Assembly: GCF_040729435.1 (NCBI RefSeq)
Contig: NZ_CP160398.1
Span: 2,356,001-2,420,000 of the forward strand
Source: Pseudomonas sp. HOU2
GTDB lineage: Bacteria; Pseudomonadota; Gammaproteobacteria; Pseudomonadales; Pseudomonadaceae
DNA: 64,000 nucleotides
Direction of reading: 5' to 3'
Under the pieces are notes generated by a model that saw only the letters and a program-made list of their open reading frames with translations, did not search any database and was not told the origin of the DNA. Numbering within the stretch: the stretch's first letter is position 1; every line of letters begins with the position of its first letter. Positions 18,720 through 28,678 of this stretch are shown piece by piece. Made by a program: the position numbers and the translations under genes.

Positions 18720-21700
18720 TTGTCCAACGTTACCCCGCCAGCTTCTGTGAGCGCGTCCAATCCGGGGACCGGCACACCCCTGCGCGGAACATTGAAGGGT
18801 GCGTTGGCGACACTGGTACTTTTGCTGCTGGCACTGCTGTTCTGGCAACTGCTCGATCAATTGCGCGAGACCCAGAAAAACCAGCGCCAGTACACCATCG
18901 ACTACACCGCCGACCTCGCCTCGCAGGTCAGCCTGAACATGTCGCTGAATGCGCAAATCGCCCTCAACCTGCTACCGATCGTCGAACAGCCGCAGTCGTC
19001 CGACGAACAGCAGGCGCTGCTGCGCAAGCTCCAGCAATCGCTGCCGGACCTGCGCAGCCTGGCCTTGCTCAGCCCGTCCGGGAAAATCCTCAACGACAGC
19101 GCCAGCGACAGCCACGACGCCGATTACCTCGCCGAACTGGTGCGCCGCAGCCGCGCCCAGGCACATTACTTCAGCAATGCCGACGACGGCTCGGTAGTGC
19201 ACCTGTTATTGCATCAGGCCAGCGGCAGCACGCGCGGCTACTGGGTATTACGCCTGACTCCGACCTTCTTCGACTCGCTGACCAAGCTGGGCGAAACCGG
19301 CATCCGCCCGTTGTGGCTGGTGGAAAACCGTCTCAACCATCAAATCATCAGCCGCGACGAAGCGCTGTCTTCTGCAAGGCCCGGGGTGCTGAGCCCTGAC
19401 GACATGGCCAACACCGTGCTGACCGTGCCGCTGAGCAGCAGCGACTGGCAATTGCGCGGGTTGTTCGACCGTCAGCGGGTGCTCGAAGAGCTGCTGCCAG
19501 CGTTCATCGGCAAATGCCTGCTGGGCCTGGCGTTCTCGATGTTGCCGGTGATCGCCCTGCTGAACATGCGTCGCCGCCAACGTCAGTTGCACGAAGGCCG
19601 CCGGCGTTATCAGGACATCTTCGAAGGCACCGGCGTCGCCCTGTGCGTGCTGGATCTGTCGGGCCTCAAGCAGGTGTTCGACAAGGCACAGATCCAGACC
19701 AGCGACCAGCTCAAGGCCTGGCTCGACCAACCGGCCCAGCGCCAGCAACTGCTGCAAGAACTGCGCGTCACCGAGGTCAACCAGGTGGCGCTGCAACTGC
19801 TCAACGTCAATTCCTGCGAGCATGCGTGGCAATTGTTGATCGACGGACATCCACACCATCAATGCGCCATCGGCAACCAGGTGCTCGACGCCGTTCTGCA
19901 GCAGCAAAAGCAGCTGGAACTGGAAATCAGACTGCCGGATATCAACGGCCGCGATCAGCACCTGTGGATGGTCCTGCGCCTGCCCGAGGAACAGCACGAC
20001 TATAAAGCGGTGATTCTGAGCATCAACGACATCACCAGCCGCAAGCTGATCGAACTGTCGTTGCTGGAGCGCGAAGGTTTCTGGTCGGACGTGGTGCGCA
20101 CCGTGCCGGATCATCTGTATGTGCAGGACGTGATCAGCCAGCGGATGATTTTCAGCAACCACCACCTCGGCCAGACCCTCGGTTACAACCGCACCGAGCT
20201 GCATCAGATGGGCGAGTATTTCTGGGAAATCCTTCTGCACCCGGAAGATGCCGACTACTACCATCGCTCGCGGCAGATGCAGCGACACGCCGGTTACAGC
20301 CAGTTGTTGCAGTGCCAATTGCGCTTCCGCCATCGCGACGGCAAATGGCGGCGCTTCGACATTCGAGAGCAGGCGCTGGCCCGGGACAAGCACGATCAGG
20401 TCACGCGGATCATCGGCGTGGCCAAGGACATCACCGAGCAGATCGAGGCCAGTGAATCGCTGCGCGACAGCGAGCAGCGCTACCGGATGCTCGCCGAAAG
20501 CATCAGCGACGTGATTTTCTCCACCGACAGCAAGCTGTCGTTGAACTACGTCAGCCCGTCGGTGCAGGCGGTGCTGGGTTACGACGCCGAGTGGATTTTC
20601 CAGAACGGCTGGCAATCGACCATCGCCAACCCGCAGCAGCTATCGGGCATCTACACCCTGATGGATCGGGTCAGCAAGGCGTTGGACAAGCCAGAGCAAC
20701 TCGCGCAATTGCGCAGCCAGGTGCAGACGCAGATGTTCCTGTTCGACTGCCTGCGCGCCGACGGCCGCAAGATCCCGATCGAACTGCGTCTGGTGTTGGT
20801 GTGGGACGAACACGGCGCGTTCGAAGGCGTGCTCGGCGTCGGTCGCGACATCAGTCAGCAGCGCCGCGCCGAAAAAGATCTGCGCATGGCCGCCACGGTA
20901 TTCGAGCACTCGACTTCGGCGATCCTGATCACCGACCCTGCCGGTTACATCGTGCAGGCCAACGAAGCCTTCAGCCGCGTCAGCGGTTATGCCGTGTCCG
21001 AGGTGCTCGACCAGTTGCCGAACATGCTCACCGTCGACGAACAACAGGATGCGCACCTGCGCTACGTGCTCAAGCAATTGCATCAGCACAGCACCTGGGA
21101 AGGCGAAGTCTGGCTCAAGCGCCGCAACGGCGAGCATTACCCGGCGTGGGTCGGCATCACGGCGGTACTCGACGATGAAGGCGACCTCGCCAGTTACGTG
21201 TGTTTTTTCAGCGACATCAGTGAGCGCAAGGCCAGCGAACAGCGCATCCATCGTCTCGCCTACTACGACGCCCTGACCCACCTGCCGAACCGCACACTGT
21301 TCCAGGATCGCCTGCACACCGCGCTGCAATCGGCCGAACGGCAGAAGTCGTGGGTGGTGCTGATGTTCCTCGACCTCGACCGCTTCAAGCCGATCAACGA
21401 CTCCCTCGGCCACGCGGCTGGCGACCGCATGTTGAAAGACATGGCCACGCGCCTGCTGGCCTGCGTCGACGATGACGACACCGTGGCGCGCATGGGCGGC
21501 GACGAGTTCACCTTGCTCCTGCAACACCGCTCCAGCCGCGAAATGGCGCTGAACCGGGCGATTCATGTCGCCGAGCAGATCCTCGCCAGTCTGGTGCGTC
21601 CGTTCGTGCTGGAAGGTCGCGAATTCTTCGTCACCGCCAGTATCGGCATCGCCCTGAGCCCGCAGGACGGCAACGAACTCAGCCAGTTGATGAAGAACGC

Positions 21701-22568
21701 CGACACCGCGATGTACCACGCCAAGGAGCGCGGCAAGAACAACTTCCAGTTCTATCAGGCCGACATGAACGCCAGTGCGCTGGAACGTCTGGAGCTGGAA
21801 AGCGACTTGCGCCATGCGCTGGAGCAGAACGAATTCGTCCTGTATTACCAACCGCAATTCAGCGGTGACGGCAAACGCCTGACCGGCGCCGAAGCGCTGC
21901 TGCGCTGGCGTCATCCGCGTCGTGGACTGGTGCCGCCGGGGGATTTCATTCCGGTGCTGGAAGAGCTGGGTCTGGTGGTCGACGTTGGCGACTGGGTGAT
22001 CAGCGAAGCCTGCCGTCGGCTCAAGACCTGGCACCAGAATCGGGTGCGCGTGCCGAAAGTCTCGGTGAACATTTCGGCGCGGCAGTTCTCCGACGGCCAG
22101 CTCGGTACGCGTATCGCCACCATTCTGCGGGAAACCGGTCTGCCGCCGGCGTGCCTGGAGCTGGAACTGACCGAAAGTATCCTGATGCGCGAAGTCAGCG
22201 AGGCGATGCAGATCCTCGCCGGGCTGAAAAACCTTGGCCTGAGCATCGCGGTCGACGACTTCGGCACCGGTTATTCGTCGCTGAACTACCTCAAGCAATT
22301 CCCGATCGACGTGCTGAAGATCGACCGCACTTTCGTCGACGGCCTGCCGTCCGGCGAGCAGGACGCGCAGATCGCCCGCGCGATCATCGCCATGGCCCAC
22401 AGCCTCAATCTGGCGGTAATCGCCGAGGGCGTGGAGACCCATGAGCAACTGGATTTCCTGCGCGAGCACGGCTGCGATGAGGTTCAGGGGTATCTGTTCG
22501 GGCGACCGATGCCGGCGAGCCGGTTTGAAGCGCAGTTCAGTAACGACGCCCTGTTCATGTTCGACTGA
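18720..22568 (+). CDS. morA: membrane PAS-GGDEF-EAL cyclic-di-GMP enzyme MorA
   Basis: 1282-residue inner-membrane signalling protein. Transmembrane segments lie at about 24-43 ([19 protein letters not shown]) and 260-285, enclosing a periplasmic sensor region. A series of PAS/PAC domains follows (about 290-840), then GGDEF (about 925-929, preceded by ARMG) and EAL (EALLRWRHP about 1058, [13 protein letters not shown] about 1177). Both active sites are intact, so it may make and degrade c-di-GMP. The start is TTG at 18720 with a weak CAGGA upstream; no nearer ATG exists for 70 codons. The place between ettA and glyA matches MorA (PA4601). Confidence 0.88.
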   Translation: MSNVTPPASVSASNPGTGTPLRGTLKGALATLVLLLLALLFWQLLDQLRETQKNQRQYTIDYTADLASQVSLNMSLNAQIALNLLPIVEQPQSSDEQQALLRKLQQSLPDLRSLALLSPSGKILNDSASDSHDADYLAELVRRSRAQAHYFSNADDGSVVHLLLHQASGSTRGYWVLRLTPTFFDSLTKLGETGIRPLWLVENRLNHQIISRDEALSSARPGVLSPDDMANTVLTVPLSSSDWQLRGLFDRQRVLEELLPAFIGKCLLGLAFSMLPVIALLNMRRRQRQLHEGRRRYQDIFEGTGVALCVLDLSGLKQVFDKAQIQTSDQLKAWLDQPAQRQQLLQELRVTEVNQVALQLLNVNSCEHAWQLLIDGHPHHQCAIGNQVLDAVLQQQKQLELEIRLPDINGRDQHLWMVLRLPEEQHDYKAVILSINDITSRKLIELSLLEREGFWSDVVRTVPDHLYVQDVISQRMIFSNHHLGQTLGYNRTELHQMGEYFWEILLHPEDADYYHRSRQMQRHAGYSQLLQCQLRFRHRDGKWRRFDIREQALARDKHDQVTRIIGVAKDITEQIEASESLRDSEQRYRMLAESISDVIFSTDSKLSLNYVSPSVQAVLGYDAEWIFQNGWQSTIANPQQLSGIYTLMDRVSKALDKPEQLAQLRSQVQTQMFLFDCLRADGRKIPIELRLVLVWDEHGAFEGVLGVGRDISQQRRAEKDLRMAATVFEHSTSAILITDPAGYIVQANEAFSRVSGYAVSEVLDQLPNMLTVDEQQDAHLRYVLKQLHQHSTWEGEVWLKRRNGEHYPAWVGITAVLDDEGDLASYVCFFSDISERKASEQRIHRLAYYDALTHLPNRTLFQDRLHTALQSAERQKSWVVLMFLDLDRFKPINDSLGHAAGDRMLKDMATRLLACVDDDDTVARMGGDEFTLLLQHRSSREMALNRAIHVAEQILASLVRPFVLEGREFFVTASIGIALSPQDGNELSQLMKNADTAMYHAKERGKNNFQFYQADMNASALERLELESDLRHALEQNEFVLYYQPQFSGDGKRLTGAEALLRWRHPRRGLVPPGDFIPVLEELGLVVDVGDWVISEACRRLKTWHQNRVRVPKVSVNISARQFSDGQLGTRIATILRETGLPPACLELELTESILMREVSEAMQILAGLKNLGLSIAVDDFGTGYSSLNYLKQFPIDVLKIDRTFVDGLPSGEQDAQIARAIIAMAHSLNLAVIAEGVETHEQLDFLREHGCDEVQGYLFGRPMPASRFEAQFSNDALFMFD

Positions 22569-22570
22569 AG

Positions 22571-22674
22571 AAAAGATCGCAGCCTCCGGCAGCTCCTACA
22601 GGGATTGATGTCGATCACAATCTTCGCAATCAGCCCCGATTACTGTAGGAGCTGCCGAAGGCTGCGATCTTTTC
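22571..22674. repeat. REP pair (AAAAGATCGCAGCC class)
   Basis: AAAAGATCGCAGCCTCCGGC and the inverse GAAGGCTGCGATCTTTT, two bases after morA. It probably also serves as its transcript end. Confidence 0.88.
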
Positions 22675-22804
22675 AGGCCGGCAAAAGCACCGCACATCTG
22701 GCATGAACGCCACTTGTCTGCGACATGATGTCGTTTCATATGCCATCCAAAACCCATTGGGTTAGAATGCCCCCCTTTTCTGCCCCCGATCCTTGAGGAC
22801 CGCC

Positions 22805-24058
22805 ATGTTCAGCCGTGATTTGACTATTGCCAAGTACGACGCCGATCTCTTTGCCGCCATGGAGCAAGAAGCTCAGCGCCAGGAAGAGCACATTGAGCTG
22901 ATCGCTTCGGAAAACTACACCAGCCCTGCGGTGATGGAAGCTCAAGGCTCGGTACTGACCAACAAATACGCCGAAGGCTACCCGGGCAAGCGCTACTACG
23001 GTGGTTGCGAGTACGTCGACGTGGTTGAGCAACTGGCCATCGACCGCGCCAAAGAGCTGTTCGGCGCCGACTACGCCAACGTTCAGCCGCACGCCGGCTC
23101 CCAAGCCAACGCCGCTGTCTACCTGGCCCTGCTGCAAGGTGGCGATACCATCCTGGGCATGAGCCTGGCCCACGGTGGTCACCTGACCCACGGCGCCAGC
23201 GTTTCCTCCTCCGGCAAGCTGTACAACGCGGTGCAGTACGGCATCGACGCCAACGGCCTGATCGACTACGACGAAGTCGAGCGTCTGGCGGTTGAGCACA
23301 AGCCGAAAATGATCGTGGCCGGTTTCTCTGCCTACTCGCAGATTCTCGACTTCCCGCGCTTCCGCGCCATCGCTGACAAGGTCGGCGCCTACCTGTTCGT
23401 CGACATGGCGCACGTGGCCGGTCTGGTCGCCGCTGGCGTCTACCCGAACCCGGTGCCTTTCGCTGACGTGGTCACCACCACCACGCACAAGACCCTGCGC
23501 GGTCCACGTGGCGGTCTGATCCTGGCGCGCGCCAACGCCGAGATCGAGAAGAAGCTGAACTCCGCGGTATTCCCGGGCGCCCAGGGTGGCCCGCTGGAGC
23601 ACGTGATCGCCGCGAAAGCGATCTGCTTCAAGGAAGCGCTGCAGCCTGAGTTCAAGGCTTACCAGGAACAAGTGGTGAAGAACGCCCAGGCCATGGCCGA
23701 AGTGTTCATCGAGCGCGGTTTCGACGTGGTGTCCGGCGGTACCAAGAACCACCTGTTCCTGCTGTCGCTGATCAAGCAGGACATCTCCGGTAAAGACGCC
23801 GACGCTGCTCTGGGCAAAGCGTTCATCACCGTGAACAAAAACTCGGTACCAAACGATCCACGCTCGCCGTTCGTCACTTCCGGCCTGCGCTTCGGTACTC
23901 CGGCTGTGACCACTCGCGGCTTCAAGCAAGCCGAGTGCAAAGAGCTGGCCGGCTGGATCTGCGACATCCTGGCTGACCTGAACAACGAAGCGGTGATCGA
24001 CGCCGTTCGTGAGAAAGTCAAAGCCATCTGCAAGAAACTGCCGGTATACGGCGCGTAA
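22805..24058 (+). CDS. glyA: serine hydroxymethyltransferase
   Basis: PLP enzyme interconverting serine and glycine with transfer of a one-carbon unit to tetrahydrofolate. The 417-residue protein is full length. The PLP lysine is Lys229 in [14 protein letters not shown], and the folate/substrate motifs [16 protein letters not shown] and [15 protein letters not shown] are present. ATG 22805 gives [12 protein letters not shown]; an earlier in-frame start at 22793 is within the ribosome-site region. A terminator follows 24 bases after the stop. Confidence 0.97.
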   Translation: MFSRDLTIAKYDADLFAAMEQEAQRQEEHIELIASENYTSPAVMEAQGSVLTNKYAEGYPGKRYYGGCEYVDVVEQLAIDRAKELFGADYANVQPHAGSQANAAVYLALLQGGDTILGMSLAHGGHLTHGASVSSSGKLYNAVQYGIDANGLIDYDEVERLAVEHKPKMIVAGFSAYSQILDFPRFRAIADKVGAYLFVDMAHVAGLVAAGVYPNPVPFADVVTTTTHKTLRGPRGGLILARANAEIEKKLNSAVFPGAQGGPLEHVIAAKAICFKEALQPEFKAYQEQVVKNAQAMAEVFIERGFDVVSGGTKNHLFLLSLIKQDISGKDADAALGKAFITVNKNSVPNDPRSPFVTSGLRFGTPAVTTRGFKQAECKELAGWICDILADLNNEAVIDAVREKVKAICKKLPVYGA

Positions 24059-24082
24059 TCGCGACGTTAAATCCGCAGCATG

Positions 24083-24113
24083 AAAAACCGGCCAGAGATG
24101 GCCGGTTTTTTTT
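24083..24113 (+). terminator. terminator of glyA
   Basis: AAAACCGGCC AGAGAT GGCCGGTTTTTTTT. Confidence 0.93.
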
Positions 24114-24130
24114 CGCCTGTCGGAAAGATT

Positions 24131-24208
24131 AAAAGATCGCAGCCTTCGGCAGCTCCTGCATTTGGAATGCGCTCACCGGTGGGAGCTGCCGAAGGCTGCG
24201 ATCTTTTG
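24131..24208. repeat. REP pair (AAAAGATCGCAGCC class)
   Basis: Near-perfect inverted arms in the 326-base gap 24059-24384. The rest of the gap (24209-24384) must hold the promoter of the next transporter gene but shows no clear operator. Confidence 0.9.
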
Positions 24209-24384
24209 ATCTCTGGCCGCTGGTCAGACCGGTCATGCCAATTTCATGATTTTCACTTGTCATCCTGAAAAAACCGAGCGTAGACTGCACCCGCACTGGA
24301 CATACCGGTAAGACCACAATAATTAAGTCCTGAATCTGATGTGCTCCGCACACGGCAGCCAGGACACCGACCAGGATTCCTCCC

Positions 24385-25698
24385 ATGCTCAGATGGTGCT
24401 CGCGTTCAATCTTCCTCCAAGTGGTTCTCGGACTGGTGCTCGGCATCGTCTGCGGGCTGACCCTTCCCGAATATTCCGCTCAGCTCAAACCGCTGGGCGA
24501 CGGCTTCATCAAATTGATCAAAATGCTCATCGGCCTGATCGTGTTCTGTGTGGTGGTCAGCGGTATCAGTGGTGCGGGCGACCTGAAGAAGGTCGGACGC
24601 ATTGGCCTCAAGTCAGTGATCTACTTTGAAGTGCTGACCACCATCGCCCTGGTGATCGGTCTGGTGTTCGCTTTCAGCACCGGGATCGGCAGCGGCGCGA
24701 ATATCCATCTGGAGCAGTTGTCCGCCGCCGACATGGGCGACATCGCCGAACGCGGCCAGCACATGCACACCACCACCCAGTTCCTGATGGATCTGATCCC
24801 GACCTCGGTGCTCGGCGCCTTCGCCGACAACAACATTCTGCAAGTGCTGCTGTTCTCGGTGCTGTTCGGCAGCGCGCTGAATCTGGTGGGCGAAGCGGCT
24901 TCCGGGATCTCACGACTGATCAACGAGCTAAGCCACGTGATTTTCCGGATCATGGGCATGATCGTGCGCCTGGCGCCGATCGGCGTGTTCGGTGCCATCG
25001 CTTTCACCACCAGCAAGTACGGCCTCGATTCGCTGCAACACCTGGGCAGTCTGGTGGGTTTGTTCTACCTGACCTGCATGGCGTTCGTCAGCGTGATCCT
25101 CGGCGTGGTGATGCGCGCTTCCGGCCTGCGCCTGTGGCCGCTGCTCAAGTACCTGCGCGAAGAGTTGCTGATCGTCATGGGCACCGCATCCTCAGACGCC
25201 GTGCTGCCACAGATCATGCGCAAGCTCGAACATCTGGGCATCGGCAGCTCGACGGTCGGCCTGGTGATTCCCACCGGTTACTCGTTCAACCTCGACGGTT
25301 TTTCGATCTACCTGACCCTGGCCATCGTGTTCATCGCCAACGCCACCGGCACGCCGCTGGCGATGACCGACTTGCTGACGATTCTGCTGGTGTCGCTGAT
25401 CACCTCCAAGGGTGCGCACGGCATCCCCGGCTCGGCGCTGGTGATTCTGGCGGCGACACTGACGGCGATCCCGGCGATTCCGGTCGTGGGTCTGGTGCTG
25501 GTACTGGCGGTGGACTGGTTCATGGGCATCGGCCGGGCGCTGACCAACCTGATCGGCAACTGCGTCGCCACCGTGGCCATCGCCCGCTGGGAAAAAGACA
25601 TCGACGTACAACGCGCAAACAAAGTACTCAGCGGTCAGCAGGGCTACACCTTTCAACCGCGTAAAACCGGGACTCCGGCGCACCAGCAAGAGTTCTGA
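24385..25698 (+). CDS. DctA-type dicarboxylate/amino acid:cation symporter
   Basis: 437-residue inner-membrane transporter of the DAACS family, carrying C4-dicarboxylates or acidic amino acids with H+ or Na+. Hydrophobic segments run throughout. The signature GTASSDAVLPQIMRKLEHLG (about 271-290) is the serine-rich re-entrant loop, and GYSFNLDGFSIYLT and TSKGAHGIPGSALVIL are typical of the DctA branch. It lies before two GntR-type regulators on the same strand, which could control it. The substrate cannot be fixed from sequence alone; dicarboxylate is most likely. Confidence 0.87.
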   Translation: MLRWCSRSIFLQVVLGLVLGIVCGLTLPEYSAQLKPLGDGFIKLIKMLIGLIVFCVVVSGISGAGDLKKVGRIGLKSVIYFEVLTTIALVIGLVFAFSTGIGSGANIHLEQLSAADMGDIAERGQHMHTTTQFLMDLIPTSVLGAFADNNILQVLLFSVLFGSALNLVGEAASGISRLINELSHVIFRIMGMIVRLAPIGVFGAIAFTTSKYGLDSLQHLGSLVGLFYLTCMAFVSVILGVVMRASGLRLWPLLKYLREELLIVMGTASSDAVLPQIMRKLEHLGIGSSTVGLVIPTGYSFNLDGFSIYLTLAIVFIANATGTPLAMTDLLTILLVSLITSKGAHGIPGSALVILAATLTAIPAIPVVGLVLVLAVDWFMGIGRALTNLIGNCVATVAIARWEKDIDVQRANKVLSGQQGYTFQPRKTGTPAHQQEF

Positions 25699-25705
25699 TT
25701 TAACT

Positions 25706-25740
25706 CCTGTAGGAGCTGCCGCAGGCTGCGATCTTTTGAT
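25706..25740 (+). repeat. single REP unit
   Basis: One unpaired copy, CCTGTAGGAGCTGCCGCAGG followed by CTGCGATCTTTTGAT, immediately after the transporter gene. Confidence 0.8.
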
Positions 25741-25781
25741 CTTCGCTTGCCGGCTCCTTACGGGCATATGGAGCAAGACCC

Positions 25782-26486
25782 GTGATCACCACATCAACCG
25801 TCGTCAACTCAGTCGTAGAAAAACTCCGCGCCGCCCTCGCCCGCGGCCAGTGGCGCTCCGGCGACATGCTGCCGGGCCAGCGCGAACTGGCCGAACAACT
25901 GGGCATCAGCCGCCCAAGCCTGCGCGAAGCAGTGATCGTCCTGGAAACCCTTGGCCTGGTGCGTTCGATGCCGGGCAAAGGCGTGGTGGTGCTCGACGCC
26001 CAGCTCAGTGACAGCCAGAGCCACGACAGCGCGGTGGCCGGCGCCAGCCTCGAAGACGTGCTGCAACTGCGCTACACCCTTGAGCCATTCATCGTCGGTC
26101 TGGTGGCGCAGTCGATCAGCAGTAAGGAAGTCGGGCAATTGCGTCTGACCCTGATGGACATGCGCGAAGCCCTTGAAGCGGGCGACAGCGAAGCCGGGGT
26201 CAGCGCCTACATCGCCTTCCACGAAGAGCTGTTCACCCTGACTTCGAACCCGATCTTCCAGAGTGTGGTGCAGCAAACCAGCAATGCCCTCAAGCAAAGT
26301 GCCGACGTGCTGCGCAATTCGCCTGAGCACCTGGCTGAGCGTCTGGAAGAAAACGAAGCGGTGGTGCGCGCAATCCGCAGCAAGAACAGCGCCCAGGCCA
26401 GCGCCGAAATGCGTCGGCACATCCTGCGCGAAGGCCAACGGATGGGCGTTGAATTGAACATTCCAGATGACAACCTCAGCCACTGA
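25782..26486 (+). CDS. FadR-subfamily GntR transcriptional regulator
   Basis: 234-residue repressor-type protein. The winged helix at about 5-75 includes LPGQRELAEQLGISRPSLRE and the wing GLVRSMPGKGVVV. The FCD ligand-binding domain (about 90-225) carries the usual metal-site histidines (FHEELF, RRHILREG). The start is GTG at 25782. It is followed after 23 bases by a second GntR gene and preceded by the DctA-type transporter, whose substrate is the probable effector. Confidence 0.87.
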   Translation: MITTSTVVNSVVEKLRAALARGQWRSGDMLPGQRELAEQLGISRPSLREAVIVLETLGLVRSMPGKGVVVLDAQLSDSQSHDSAVAGASLEDVLQLRYTLEPFIVGLVAQSISSKEVGQLRLTLMDMREALEAGDSEAGVSAYIAFHEELFTLTSNPIFQSVVQQTSNALKQSADVLRNSPEHLAERLEENEAVVRAIRSKNSAQASAEMRRHILREGQRMGVELNIPDDNLSH

Positions 26487-26509
26487 AGAACTCACACTGG
26501 AGACCGGCC

Positions 26510-27220
26510 ATGAACAGTCTTGCCACGTCGCCGCACACTCGTCAGATGTCGGCCCCCCTGCCCTTCTCCCGCCTGCAGGCGCCGGCAGATGATCTGTACC
26601 CGCGGCTGTTCGACGCGATTCTGGACCGGCGAATCGACCCGGCCAGCCGTTTCACCGAAGACAGTCTCAAGCAGATGTTTGGCGTCAGCCGCGCCGATGT
26701 GCGCCGGGTGCTGACACAGTTATCCCATGAGCAGGTGATTGTGTTGCGCGCCAACCATCGGCCACGGGTGGCCGCACCGGATGCCGAGCAGACCCGGCAA
26801 ACCCTGCACGCCCGGCGCCTGACCGAAGCGACGCTGGTGCGCCTGGCTTGTCAGAATGCGTCAGCGGAGGGTTTGAAACGCTTGCGCACGCTGGTCGAAC
26901 GCGAACGTCTGGCCGTGACACAGGAACGGCGTGCGGCGGCGATTCGTTTGTCCGGCGAGTTTCATCTGCAGTTGGCACGGATGGCGGGGAATGCACCGTT
27001 GGCGCATTTTCTCGGCAGTCTGGTGCCGTTGACGTCGCTGGCGATTGCGCGAAGTGAGTGCCAGACGCATAGCTGTTGCGCATGGCAGGAGCATTTGGCG
27101 TTGGTTGAGGCAGTGGAGCTTCGGGATGTTTCCAAAGCAGGCATGCTGATGAATCGGCATCTGGATCATCTTGAGCAGACGCTGCTGGAGCCAACCGGCA
27201 AGCGTTGCGTTGTCGGTTGA
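26510..27220 (+). CDS. second GntR-family regulator with FCD domain
   Basis: 236-residue regulator with a GntR helix-turn-helix at about 30-90 (RFTEDSLKQMFGVSRADVRR) and an all-helical C-terminal FCD domain with histidines in EFHLQLA, EHLALVEA and NRHLDHLEQ. It differs from its neighbour in having a 25-residue N-terminal extension. ATG 26510 has GGAGA upstream. It is probably co-transcribed with the preceding regulator. The target is not known. Confidence 0.82.
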   Translation: MNSLATSPHTRQMSAPLPFSRLQAPADDLYPRLFDAILDRRIDPASRFTEDSLKQMFGVSRADVRRVLTQLSHEQVIVLRANHRPRVAAPDAEQTRQTLHARRLTEATLVRLACQNASAEGLKRLRTLVERERLAVTQERRAAAIRLSGEFHLQLARMAGNAPLAHFLGSLVPLTSLAIARSECQTHSCCAWQEHLALVEAVELRDVSKAGMLMNRHLDHLEQTLLEPTGKRCVVG

Positions 27221-27225
27221 ATCGT

Positions 27226-27316
27226 CATCGCGGGCAAGCCCGCTCCCACAGGGTTATTGTCGTTCACAGATTGTGTGTACACCTGTAAACCTGCGAGAGC
27301 GGGCTTGCCCGCGATG
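27226..27316. repeat. REP pair (CATCGCGGGCAAGCC class)
   Basis: CATCGCGGGCAAGCCCGCTC and the inverse GAGCGGGCTTGCCCGCGATG, between convergent genes. Confidence 0.9.
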
Positions 27317-27342
27317 GCGTCAGCCCTGACACCGAAGAACCA

Positions 27343-28314
27343 TCAGGCAGCAGCCACCTTGGCAAACCCCGCCCGAATCTTCTCTTCCGGCAAATCATCG
27401 GCAATAAACACAATCACACTCTCCCGCGCCTCACCCTCGGCCCACTCGGTGTCCCAGTCGAAACCATAGAGTTTCAATACGCCCTGAAACACCAGACGCC
27501 GATCCTCACCAGCAATGTTCAACACGCCCTTGTAGCGCAACAACTGCTTGCCATGTTCTTCCAGCAGCTCATTCATGAACTCGCTGAGCTGATCGATATC
27601 CAGCGGCTGGTCAGTGCGCAGCACCAGGCTGGAGATACGGTCGATGGAGGGCGCTTTGCTCACCGGACGCAGACTCACTCCGCCACCGAGGTCGGCGTTG
27701 AGATTGAAGCCGCGCACATCGAGCAGTTCCGCCAGATCGATGTTGCCGTGCTCGACCACGCGGATCGGCGCGCGCCGGTTGATTCGCGTCAGGCGTTCGC
27801 TCAGTGCGTTGAACGTAGTCTCATCCACCAGATCGGTCTTGCTCACCAGCAGGCGATCGGCGAAACCGATCTGCGCCTGGGCGATGGTCTGGGTCAGGTG
27901 CAGGTCGGCGTGGGCGGCATCCACCAGGGTGATGATGCCGTCGAGCAGATAACGCTCGCGCAATTCTTCATCGATGAAAAAGGTCTGCGCCACCGGAGCC
28001 GGATCGGCCAGCCCGGTGCACTCGATCACCAGCCGGTCGAAGGCGATTTCGCCGCTGTCCAGGCGTTCGAGCAGCAGGTACAGCGCCTTGGTCAGATCGG
28101 TGTGAATGGTGCAGCAGACGCAGCCGTTGGCCAGGGTCATGACTTGCACCGGTTCGTCGCCCAGCAACTGGGTGTCGATGCCGGCGTCGCTGAATTCGTT
28201 CTCGATCACGGCGATCTTCAGGCCGTGCTCGGCTTTAAGCAGATGGCGCAGCAAGGTGGTCTTGCCGGCGCCGAGGAAACCGCTGAGTACCGTTACGGGT
28301 ATGGGAGAAGACAA
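27343..28314 (-). CDS. yjiA: CobW/COG0523-family GTPase YjiA
   Basis: Metal-binding G3E P-loop GTPase proposed to deliver metal to client proteins. The 323-residue protein has Walker A GFLGAGKTT near the N-terminus, the metal motif CVCC (in ANGCVCCTIHTD), ECTGLADP (G3-like) and SKTDLVD (guanine specificity). A CobW C-terminal domain follows. The best start is TTG at 28314, with AGGAG eight bases upstream. Third gene of the operon btsT-like, yjiX, yjiA, the order of the E. coli locus. Confidence 0.87.
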   Translation of the reverse strand: MSSPIPVTVLSGFLGAGKTTLLRHLLKAEHGLKIAVIENEFSDAGIDTQLLGDEPVQVMTLANGCVCCTIHTDLTKALYLLLERLDSGEIAFDRLVIECTGLADPAPVAQTFFIDEELRERYLLDGIITLVDAAHADLHLTQTIAQAQIGFADRLLVSKTDLVDETTFNALSERLTRINRRAPIRVVEHGNIDLAELLDVRGFNLNADLGGGVSLRPVSKAPSIDRISSLVLRTDQPLDIDQLSEFMNELLEEHGKQLLRYKGVLNIAGEDRRLVFQGVLKLYGFDWDTEWAEGEARESVIVFIADDLPEEKIRAGFAKVAAA

Positions 28315-28346
28315 AACACGATCTCCTGAAACAAACACAAAACAAA

Positions 28347-28436
28347 TGTGGGAGCGAGCTTGCTCGCGAAGGGGTCGTGCCAGTCGACATCATTGCTCGA
28401 TGACACACCGCTTTCGCGAGCAAGCTCGCTCCCACA
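28347..28436. repeat. REP pair (GTGGGAGCGAGC class)
   Basis: Inverted arms TGTGGGAGCGAGCTTGCTCG / GCAAGCTCGCTCCCACA inside the operon, between yjiX and yjiA. It may protect or attenuate the transcript. Confidence 0.9.
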
Positions 28437-28465
28437 GGGGATGACCTCAACCTTGTGCTGTCAGC

Positions 28466-28663
28466 TCAACAGCACTTCGGCCCACCCTTGCCACCGTAAC
28501 GCGCTTCCTGACGTTCGCGGAAGAACATCTCGTAGCTCATCACCGGTTTGTCCGGGTGTTTGGTTTGCATATGCTCGACGTAGGTGTCGTAGTCGGGCAT
28601 GCCGACCATCAGGCGCGCGGCCTGACCGAGGTATTTACCGAGGCGACTCAGGTCATTGAACAT
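28466..28663 (-). CDS. yjiX: YbdD/YjiX-family small protein
   Basis: 65-residue cytoplasmic protein, [20 protein letters not shown] ..., ending GGKGGPKCC. This family nearly always follows a CstA/BtsT carbon-starvation transporter. Conserved features here include [14 protein letters not shown] and the [11 protein letters not shown] segment. It starts 15 bases after the transporter stop and is probably translated from the same message. Its role with the transporter is not established. Confidence 0.92.
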   Translation of the reverse strand: MFNDLSRLGKYLGQAARLMVGMPDYDTYVEHMQTKHPDKPVMSYEMFFRERQEARYGGKGGPKCC

Positions 28664-28678
28664 GGTGCAATCCTCTGG